From Mesostigma viride (lineage: Eukaryota; Streptophyta; Mesostigmatophyceae; Mesostigmatales; Mesostigmataceae), in the NCBI GenBank assembly GCA_009746045.1, contig RPFO01000276.1, positions 3,566,193-3,630,192 of the forward strand: a stretch of 64,000 bases of DNA, in the 5' to 3' direction. Shown here one piece after another: positions 33,101 through 44,160 of the stretch. Below the pieces are notes generated by a model. It was not told where the DNA came from and searched no databases. It worked only from the letters and a program-made list of their open reading frames with translations. The translations under genes were made by a program, and so were the position numbers. Every line of letters begins with the position of its first letter. The first letter of the stretch is position 1.

Positions 33101-36100
33101 CCCTGCGAAGGGCTACTTTCTGTGGAGCAAGAAGGGATGCCACGAGCAGGCCCCCCATGCGGACTACATGCGATACACGGGAGCATGGGATGTGAACCAC
33201 CCCGTGTCGGTCATTGTGGCCCCCTTCCCTGGTACCGAGTTTGTATACTGGGAGAACAGCTTACTGTACGTTGACCGGGACAACATAAGGTCCTGCCCTG
33301 ACGTCACCAAGAAGACGTTAGTGTTGGATGCCGGCGATGTCTTGTTGTGGCACGGGGCGCTTGTGCACGCGGGAGCGGGGTACAAGGAAAGCTCCAACTT
33401 TCGTTTTTTCTTCTACGGCCTGGCACCGGGTGAGATGGGGCTCGTGGAGGACTCGGCGACCCCCGTCCTCGTTGAGGAACCACCTAAGGCATCGGTAGCG
33501 ACTCCAATTAGTCAGCAATGACGGTAGACGGCAAAGTGGTCGTACTCATTGATGCCACGTGCACGCCGGGGCGGCATACGACACGCCCAACACACGGTTC
33601 TTCATCTATGTCGAGCACAAGGACAAGAGCGTGAAGCCCTTGAACGGCGTGTGCCCTGTGCTGTTTGGCCCGCCCATCACGCGTCCCAACACGCGCGGGA
33701 TGAAAGGGAAGGCAACGTTGGTCGGGGAGGGGGGCTCTGCTAATGGGGAGGTCCGCAAGGGGGGGCGGCGGGCGAACAGGGGGGGGGGAGTAGGCAGACA
33801 CAGGAGGAAGGGGAGGTGGCAGTGGAGGTCCAGTGACATGCGCCATGCGGACCCCACCCCCGCAACCCCATCCCTTACAATCATTTTTGTCATTACTATC
33901 AAATGTATCTGAACACAGTTTAGTTACTGCATGCGGCGAATATAAGGCCGCCATGCCTTGGCTTGCATGCGAAAGGCCGTCTTCAATAAGGGCTGACTAA
34001 TTTGACGTGTGCAAAGGGTCTCGAGCTCGCCTGGACTTTCGTTAGTTGACCCGGTTGTTGATGAGGGTTGGTGCTTTTAATTAGGGGCCCGCACCAATTG
34101 ATTGTAGGGGCATATGGCCTTTAATACATTATGGGCTACTTACTGCAAGGGTAGGGTGTAAACTACACCGGCTCCACATGCACCAATGGCACTTGTACCA
34201 CCATGATCTATCACGGCACAACGTAGGCACGTAATGGGGTGGACTTAGCAAAGGCCACTTGGCGAAGACAATCGAATATATATTAGCAACATTCATGGTC
34301 TGCCATCTGGCGCGCAGTCTGGGAAGATCCCTACAAATCATACGTCATGCTGAAGTTATTTCCCTGACCGAGTATATGGGCAGCCGCCACGTGCATTTCA
34401 GAGCACGGAATCTGTCAACCAACCGTCCGGCACAATGAATATGCATGGAATCGTGTCGTAATCACAGGCTGTGGCCGGCCGGACAGGTTCGGGTGAAGTA
34501 ATTCCCCTGCACGTGGCGGCTGCCCATGGACCAACCTACGACGATCGTCGTAGGTTGGTATATGGGCAGCCGCCACGTGCATTTCAGTGCACGGAATCTG
34601 TCAACAAACCGTCCGGCACCATGCGGTGGGTGCGGCGGGGCGGGGCGTGTCGTATGCCGCCCCGGCGTGCACGTGGCATCAATGAGTACGACCACTTTGC
34701 CGTCTACCGTCATTGCTGACTAATTGGAGCCGCTACCGATGCCTTAGGTGGTTCCTCAACGAGGACGGGGGTCACCGAGTCCTCCACGAGCCCCATCTCA
34801 CCCGGTGCCAGGCCGTAGAAGAAAAAACGAAAGTTGGAGCTTTCCTTGTACCCCGCTCCCCCGTGCACAAGCGCCCCGTGCCACAACAAGACATCGCCGG
34901 CATCCAACACTAACGTCTTCTTGGTGACGTCAGGGCAGGACCTTATGTTGTCCCGGTCAACGTACAGTAAGCTGTTCTCCCAGTATACAAACTCGGTACC
35001 AGGGAAGGGGGCCACAATGACCGACACGGGGTAGTTCACATCCCATGCTCCCGTGTATCGCATGTAGTCCGCATGGGGGGCCTGCTCGTGGCATCCCTTC
35101 TTGCTCCACAGAAAGTAGCCCTTCGCGGGGAAATGGACCCCGTCCGGGCCCAACAGGACACGCAGCAGACGATTTGCAATCCTACGCGCCGGGTCATCCA
35201 GGCCGAAGGGCACGAGGCCCATCCACCGCTTGCCGTCACCGAAATGTGTCACCTTTTCGCGAGTCAGCGGGTTGACTGTTACCGCGTTGAAGATCGGCTT
35301 ATAGACCAGATTTCGAGGCCTAGACATTTCACGAAGCAGGGCCAGTTCTGATGGCATCACGAGACCTGATTGCCTAAAGAAGCCGGTCGTCCCAAGAGCA
35401 ATTTGGGCCTCATGCGCAACCGAATCCATGGGTGCCAAGGCGGCTCGTTCCATGCACAGCGTCTTCACCAGTTCATTCGTGCGGTACAAGAAGCGCCGAT
35501 GGGCGTTCTCGGCGTCCCGCTTCGCTACTGCCCACGGCTCGCCGGCCTTCACAGCATCCGCTTGTGCATGGTACTCTTTGGACCGGTATTCTTTGCGACC
35601 CGCCAGCCAGGCATCTTTGACTTTCTTTTCAATCTGACTAGCCACGTACTTAGCTCGCCGGGCGTTGTCTTTGAGGCGGCGTTCTAGGTCCCTCGCAGGA
35701 TCTCGTTGCTGGTTCGACGCCATTACAATGTATGATCCCGTATGTTTCCTTTCTAGTTTCTACAGCGTACAGTAGCGTTTTCACTTATGTACTTTAGCCT
35801 TCGGTGTGTTTTATTTTGATGACATTATCGCTCCATGCATTATGTTCAATTATTGCTTAATGGGCGGGTCACCTGAGATCATATCGCGCCGACGTACATG
35901 TATGTTCGTTATAATCCCGCGCCGGTCAATCTAGCCGACAGAGAGCCGACGTGTGTAGTGGCGTGACCCCAACGACGTTCCACGCAGACCACGCTCCACT
36001 TCGGTCTACTACAGCTCCCACACGCTAAGTGTCGGCGCTTGGTATGTGCTGTATGGAGTGGCGTGATCCACAACGTCGTTGTGGATCACGCACTACTTAC

Positions 36101-39100
36101 AGTACATTACCGCGGTTTACTAGACCGAAGGTAGCTGAGGCCACTAATACGAACCACGCTCCACTTCGGTCTACTACAGCTGCCACACGCTAAGTGTCGG
36201 CGCTTGGTATGTGCTGTATGGAGTGGCGTGATCCACAACGTCGTTGTGGATCACGCACTACTTACAGTACATTACCGCGGTTTACTGGACCGAAGGTGGG
36301 TTCTCTACACAAAAGGAGGGTCCTCTATCATATAGCCCCGTTTGTTAGTAAGATGGTGGGGTGGGTCCTCTACAAGAAAGGAGGGTCCTCTATCATATAG
36401 CCCCGTTTGTTAGTAAGATGGTGGGGTGGGCCTATTTTGGGAAATGGTGGAGTTTGCTGGCCTATTTTGGGAAGCCGGTGGCTGAACCGAACCGCAACTA
36501 AACCTGGCCCCGCCGGCACCCACACACTCACCCATGCATGGCAGCTCCCCCCAACACCCACGCATGCATGCCAGCCCACCGGCTTCCCAAAATAGGCCAG
36601 CAAACCGTCCGGCACCATGAGTTTGCATGGAATCGTGGCGTAATCCATGGAATCACAGGCTGTGGCCGGCCGTACAGGTTCGGCTGTCTTGCTAGTGGGC
36701 GGGCTGTGTGAGCGGGAGTGTACGGCTGTGCTGGTACTCGCCGTTGAGGCACAAAAAGCCGTTGAGGCACAGAATCTGCCAAGTAGCGGGGGTTCGGGGG
36801 CGGAGCCCCCGATCTTGTCAGTACTTAACTACTTATGGGCACAGAGTCTATGCGTCAGGCAGGGTCAATATAAAGTGGGTACCTACTATTGTACTAAAGT
36901 CCACTGAAGTGCTAACTTCGTACTGGATATCTACGAATTCAAGTTCACCAGTTCAGGTCTGTTCGTTGATATGCTTCAAGATTCTAGGCCGTTATCATGC
37001 CCATGCCAGACCCGCCGGCCCTTAGCCTGCTTGGCGGCGAGAGTGACGAGAGTTCTAGACGAATGTAAAGTTGTAACCCAGGACGACTGGCAATGGTCGA
37101 TGTCTCGATGATGGCAAAGGTTTTAGGAATATGATTGATGAGCTGATTGATGAAGCGTTGCGAGGTTGCCTGATTTACATATTGCTTTGAATCGAATTGC
37201 AGGTGTGTTTATTAACGCTTTAGATTTGTTTGCATAAGAAAGAATTCTGTCCATTACTAGATGCGTAGGGAAATTTCGGGCCGGGTCAGTAATATTGTAT
37301 CGGTGTTCTCTGAACGTAGTTTCTTTATAACAGATGAGAATGAACGCCGCTATGTGAGTGGTACTACGGGACGGTGGGCCTTGGGCTGGACCGGTTCCAT
37401 GAGTTAGAATTAGTTGGCCAGTTTTGTATGGCCATTTCTAGTTCGTTAAGTTAAGTAGCAATTAAGTTACTGTTGCTGACGGCTCATGAGGCGAGCCCGG
37501 GCTACGCCGCCCTAAAGTGCCATTTGCACGATGTTCTAGGTCTCTTTTTCTTGTAATCGGATGTATGGGGTATGGGTATGGCGGATTACAAGAAATTTAA
37601 TGCTGCCCTAATCGCGTCAGCCTTTTTGGCTGGCGGTGGCCGATTAGAGATGGCGCGTGACTGACATAGCTTGAACAGTCACGTGACTGTGAAAAAGAAA
37701 TTAAAACTACCCTCGTCGGTTTTCTCCCCGCAGCTGGGTTCTTGGCCGACGAGAGACTATAAAATACTTCGCGTTTGCCTGCGCGTGGCACCTGTACGGA
37801 ACTCTGAAACCATGAGTAAGATTTCCGTGCCACGCTGCAGTGCCTACCGCTTTGCTGCGGAATGTCGCAGCAGGGTTGCAGTTCCTGACTGCTGACTGCC
37901 GAAGGAAGGGTGGTCGGGTTACTTTTAGTGGGCATTGTGATGGACGACAAGTCTGTCGGCCCTCGCGTAAGTAGAAAAATATTTACCAGCATCCGCTCTT
38001 ATGGGTGCGTGAGGTCTCGGGAATGTGGTGGGGACGAATTCCGGAATTATGCAATATTTCGATTCAGACCGAGACTTAAGGGGCCAGTTTAACAGACGGA
38101 CCTGGGCCGGGCAGGACCAAATATTTTGGCCGGCCCAGTTGCGCTTGCGCTTTATCGGCCGCTGGGGTGTGTGATGAGAGCCTGCTCATCAACTAAAACC
38201 TGAAATATGGAAAGTTACTCCCCCAGGTGACAACGTTGACAGTAATCGAGATATGGTGGCATCGGGTGACGTCCTACAAGTTGTCGTCACGTTAGGGCGG
38301 CACTGGCCTTTGAGGGAGGTCCGTGATCGTTAAACGAGGCGTCTTCTTCCTTGTCTTTGCGTGCACATTCAACACCCTCTTTTACTGGCCGAGGGTGGAA
38401 GGCTGGGGGGGGCCCTGCGAAGGGTTATCGTGCATGAGGCTCGCTACAGCCGCCGGCGATTGTAATGGTCGTGACCGTTGCGGCAGGGCAGCCTCGAGAG
38501 CCACTGAGCGAAAGTGGTTGGCGGAGCTTTGGAGATAAAGCACCAGGAAAGGGGGGTTGGGTAACGAGAACTACAATCAATCATGAAATGGGTGCAGCGT
38601 GGCAGGCTCACTCATGGGTTCTGTAATTGCCCACTTATTGTTTTAATCAAATGTTGGTGGATTGGTAAAAGTGGGAATAGAATCGGTGTTCTCTGAACGT
38701 AGTTTCTTTATAACAGATGAGAATGAACGCCGCTATGTGAGTGGTACTACGGGACGGTGGGCCTTGGGCTGGACCGGTTCCATGAGTTAGAATTAGTTGG
38801 CCAGTTTTGTATGGCCATTTCTAGTTCGTTAAGTTAAGTAGCAATTAAGTTACTGTTGCTGACGGCTCATGAGGCGAGCCCGGGCTACGCCGCCCTAAAG
38901 TGCCATTTGCACGATGTTCTAGGTCTCTTTTTCTTGTCCCGCCCCCCCTCCCCCTTCTTGTGTTTGTTTCTAGGGTAACGAGAACTACAATCAATCATGA
39001 AATGGGTGCAGCGTGGCAGGCTCACTCATGGGTTCTGTAATTGCCCACTTATTGTTTTAATCAAATGTTGGTGGATTGGTAATAGTGGGAATAGAATAAA

Positions 39101-42100
39101 CATTTAACAACGTGAATGGTTTAGTCCGATAGTCAACTAGCAAAGTTAGCGACCTGGGGGTTGGAAGTTTTTGGGTGAAGGGATGGCGCCGGATGGAATA
39201 CTGGGAAAAATTAAATCTGGGCCCGGGATCGCAGCTTTTTTCATGCCGAAACAGGCCGCCGACACGGCCAAAGCGCCTGCGCCTGGTCCGCGTGCCATTG
39301 TTGGCGTAGGCCAGGCAGCCGACGCGCTGAACCGCAGCAAGAGGAAAAGGGGGAATGATAGCAATGCAGCCAGCAGTGCAGCAGCAGCATCGGCTCAGTC
39401 CGGCAATTCTGGTGAGCCCCCAGGCTGACGCGCCGCCAACAGCGGCAAGTCAGCCGTCTGACGTGCCGCCAACGGCGGCAAGTCAGCCGTCTGACGCGCC
39501 GCCAACGGCGGCAAGTCAGCCAGGCTGACGCGGACAAAAACCCTTACTAGAAGCACTGGCTCCAAAGAAATGCCATAAACTGGTCACTTTCAGGGCTAAT
39601 ACCGCTCTTTACAGCAGGCATGGAAGCTTGCTGAAAGGTGCACTAAAAAGCTCGTCAAATATAATGCATGGGAGACGTACTCAGCTGCAAAGGACACGCA
39701 AACACATTGCCGTACCTGGCTCGTTCACGTCCTGCCCGAATTCCACTGGCCGGGACCCTCATATCTCACACCTACCATTGCTTTTAAGGCATAGGTCGCC
39801 ATAGCCGCATCATGCATGCATCCTTAATTATCACCAGGTTGACGCTCCGTTCAAAGAATACCTATAAACGCGTCCGCATTCCCAGCAAACGCATCAGCGG
39901 ACATCCCGTACCAAATCTGGATGCTTGGGCTGGCGCACACTGCCCGGCCATGAGGATAAAACGGAAATACGATGAGCGATTACTCATCTGGCACTGACGA
40001 CCAAGAAGGCAGTATTTTCCTACCTGAATTTTCCCAATCCTACAAGCTTGGCCATACCTGACCTACGAAAATCACGCATCGTCATTCTGAGCGAAATTTG
40101 AACCGTTTCTAGCCGCGACACGCAAAATTTCCGTGAGAACGGCACGCTGGCAGCCATATCTAGTTACGCGCGCGCGAGTGAAACTTTCCTGCCAAAGTCA
40201 CGTGATACTTTCTCAATACACGTTGTAATTACCAGGCTATGGCGAATATTACCCCCAAACCTATGCATCACCCTCGCCCCTAAGTGTCCCAGGACCCACC
40301 AGACAACTGTCCTCCATCACAAGTGGCGCGGCGCTCACGGCAAGGCGCGAAGATCGACCGTTCGTCAAGCCACCCAAAGGAGGGGTGACATCAAGCCAAA
40401 TTTGGTCGTACCCAACCCTCCGTCGTCGGCAAAAATTTGGACGGGAAGGAGGTTTTTGGTCTTACCAAAATGAGCCCGTCGTCCAAATTTGCAAAAGGAA
40501 GGAGCAGTTTGGGCATTCCCGGGACATTTTTGACACTGTCGTCTATCTTTTTGGCCGGAAGGTATTCCCAGAAGATCGTCCGTCGTTGGCACATAGATCC
40601 TGCAGGAGCGTCCAGACCAGGCTGAGCCAGGCGGTGCAGGCTGGCGCCACGCCGCCGGCAGTTCTCATGGTCGAGCGAGCAATAATTGCAGGACAGCCGT
40701 GAGCCGACCGCAGCTGCAAATAATAGAAGTCATTCAAGTCAAGTTGGGTCTTCACACTTGGCTTTTGCGTTTGTGCTCAACAGCCCTTCCGCCATCGTTG
40801 TTATTCCCTTTACTCAGCCTAGGGGTGTGAAACTTTCGACCTTGCGAGTGCATGTACTTGTGTATTTTCAATGGCGGGCAGTTCAGGTGGGCAGCGTACA
40901 ACTGAGAAGTTTTGGGACCCGATTATGTATGATTATGCTGCAAAAAGGAATGTGCAGAAGGGATATGTAGTGGATGTCAAAAATGGCGAGTACGTGGATT
41001 GTATACCATGCGAAACCAGGCTGCAAATGAGGAGAAGCTTTAATCTTGCTGCCTTACGTGCTCACGAGAACCTGACGCGTCATCAGAAGAACGTCTCAGG
41101 GTGGAACGTCACTCAACACAAGACTCAGCGAACTCTAGCGAGCTTCTTTTCTCCTGCTCCCCGGGTTTCCACGTCGGTTAATCCCCCCCATACCGCTAAT
41201 GCAGGCGATGGCAGCAGTGTTGCCGGTGCGGATCCTGCCGGGCCTCATGGTGCTGCGAGAGCTGAGCCGGCACCTGTGATTGGTCTCCCGACGTTGCCAC
41301 CGCGGGTTCCTGCCATGTTCGATGGTGCGGGCGTGATGGGCCACAGGCAGCACGATCTGCAGCTGTTTAGGGACTACGGGGGCACAGACCTCAAACTATC
41401 TTTCAAGCAATCTGGCGTTGATAGGAAGGTTACTGCCTACTCGCCTGGTTGCAAAGGCACGGTCTCACGTGGGGCTCTTAAGGGGCAGTGCGGTTCTTGC
41501 TATGGGTGGCAGCATGATCGTGGCCACAGAATGCGCTTCGATGCCATGGAGGACGTCCGCAAGGTGAAAGCTGCGGCTGATTCAGCATACACGGACGAGG
41601 CGCAGCTGGCGTGCCTCATCAGTTTCTCAAAGCGCAATTACAAGAATCCGCCGAAGGCCATGGAGGAGCTGAAACAACTGGCTGCGTCAAGGGTAGCACA
41701 CGCCAAGGCCATGCTGGAAATATCCAAGGATCTGCCGGCGGGCACCGAGGGCCTCCTCAAGACGAGGGAAGGTGCAGTGATCGGGGTTGATAAGTTCATG
41801 GTAGAATTCGCCAAAGTGTACAAGGGCAACCCATCTGTCCAAGGCAGCATCGCGGTGGCGACGATGCAGCTCGTCATCGGGAAAGCACACAGGAACATCA
41901 ACCCTCCGCTAGCCGCCAAGCTCATGGACTTCAGCATCATGGTGGCCAGGTTCGGTGAAACCGTGTATGATTTCTGAGTGCAAATCTGCAGCTCGCGTCG
42001 TGGAGGCATGTGCAGAGGAAGCTGGCAGCGTCCGCCACGGCTGCTGGGAGCCCTCTCGATATATCTCCGGAGGGGATCGCACGCCGCTTGGATGCCGTCG

Positions 42101-44084
42101 CGGATGTGCTGCCGCCGCAGAGCGCCGATGGCCAACCTGGTGCACCCGTGCGACCAACTGTCATCTACACCGTCTCAGTGTCATTCGACGCAACGAAGGT
42201 CTCGCCAGCTGTGCGGGTGGATGGTCGAGATAAGACGGTCGTTGGACTAAAGGACCCGGAGCACCGTATCCCAGTCGCAGATTTTGATCCTCGGTTGTTG
42301 GCCAAAGAGTGTGGATTGGCTGATGGCCAGTTTGAGAAGCGGATGGCGGTGGAGGCAAAAGCTGCCGTTTTAATGCTTCAAGGCATGCCATCCGGCCTCT
42401 CACCCATGCGGCCTTTGTCGCTCCGACCTCAAGGGAAGAATGACGAGGGGGTTGCTTTCAATGACCGTGTCACCAAGGCCGTCTACGATCATCCCGCGTT
42501 CGACCTGGTATCTGTGGCGACGGATGGACTTGAGGCAAAATGGTTGGCTCGTGAGCTCGTCAACTTCATGCGTGGGGAGGTCGACTATGTGGCACTCATG
42601 GACTGCAACCATCTGGCCAAGTCACAATGGAGCCAGGTGGTCATGGGTGGTACTTTCAAGCGCATGGGCGAGGAGTACTTAGACGTTGGCTTGCTGGTTT
42701 CTGCCAATGTCACTCCAGCGCTGATCAAGCTCACGGATTTTGCCTCCGACGCCTCCGTCCTCGGTCTTTGCAGTCCTCGAACCATGGAGGCGGTGGCCAA
42801 CCTGGAGGTGCCGGCTAGTGACCCGGAAGGGTGGCGGGTGAAGTACCTCATGGTCTGCACACTATTTTTCCTGCGCTTGGGAGTGGCCGCTACCAATGCA
42901 CGCAACCTCCCACCCGAGCTGCGCATCGTCTACAAGTGGGCGTCTGCAGGCTGGTTCTGCTCGTTGGAAGGAGTGCATCCAACGACGCGACGGAACACTG
43001 TGACGAATGCCATCGGCACGGTCTTCATCTTTGCGCGTGATGATGTGCTATGCCCCCGCTATTGCACGGATGAGCCATGTGAGCATGTCTTCGGGTATAT
43101 ACGGCAGCAGGTGAAGGAAGCGAACGTTGCCGACATCATTTTCATGGAAACCAAGCTTCACGCATATTTTGAGTCCGCTTATAGGAGCGAGGTGGCCACC
43201 GGCCGTGGCGGGGAGAAAGGCTACGCTGCCACCTTTCCCGCATTTCGAGCAGCCACGTCGAGCTCAGACGACCAGCGAGCGGAGAAAAGGGCGCGAGTGG
43301 CTGAGCCTGACATGCGGGGCCCGGCGACTGACCGTGGCCGTGGCGTGAAAGTGGTCAAGCCGCGGGACGTTAGTGGGAGGACTTTGGCCGAGCAACTCTG
43401 GGCGTTCATCGAGCCAATTATTGCCAAGGTGTCCTCACAGATGCAGCAAATCCTATCCCAGTTCGGCGTCGACAAGGATGCCATGTCGCCTTTGGTGACA
43501 AGTGACCTTGTTACCTTGGGCGACCTGCTCGGCGCTCGCTCTGTACGAGGGAACGGGGCAGTCGACAGCCGCTGCTTTCGAGGAAGATGACGTGAATCCT
43601 GCTGCGACACAAGCGCCCGAGGAAGTGGCAGAGACTCAGGTGGTCGTGGTGGAGTCTGAGCAAGCTGCCCACGAATCCGAGGTTATTTCTCTGGCGACGG
43701 AGCTCATGTCATTGGCTATTACTGCAGGCCACGAAGCGGGCACATCAATGGCTAATGGGGAACATGAGCCGAGCAACGCAGGTGCAGCAGCGACCGTGGT
43801 GGATGCAATTGATGGTGGGGCCCAGATGATTGGCGGGCACGCACTCGCTGAAGGGGCAGCTGGAGAGGGTACAGTCAACATGGACACCCTCGTGCCCCCC
43901 GAGGAGCTGGCCCATGTCGCGCCACTGTTCTCAGAATTTTCCAATGCGTTGACTCTTGGCGGGCTTGCAGGGTAGTGTAACGAGGACGCATTGCATTTGG
44001 CGGCACGGGCTGCTGTGCGCTGTCTACGCGCTGTGGACAACAAGACCGTCCAAGGCTCTGTTCAGGCTGCTGCTAAGCACAAAT

Positions 44085-44160
<76 letters not shown>

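Larger units (their letters stand above)
31724..36507. mobile_element. 4.8-kb palindromic element with a dioxygenase gene in each arm
   Basis: The left arm 31724-33588 and right arm 34643-36507 are both 1,865 bp and almost identical in opposite orientation. A 1,054-bp spacer separates them. Each arm has, from the outside in, a Pro-less AT/GC mosaic with a repeated GAGGACCCTCCTTT block, two palindromic units, and a 337-codon dioxygenase gene. Outside the arms, related repeat sequence lies on both sides. No transposase is encoded inside. Whether this is a mobile unit or a local inverted duplication cannot be settled here. Confidence 0.8.
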
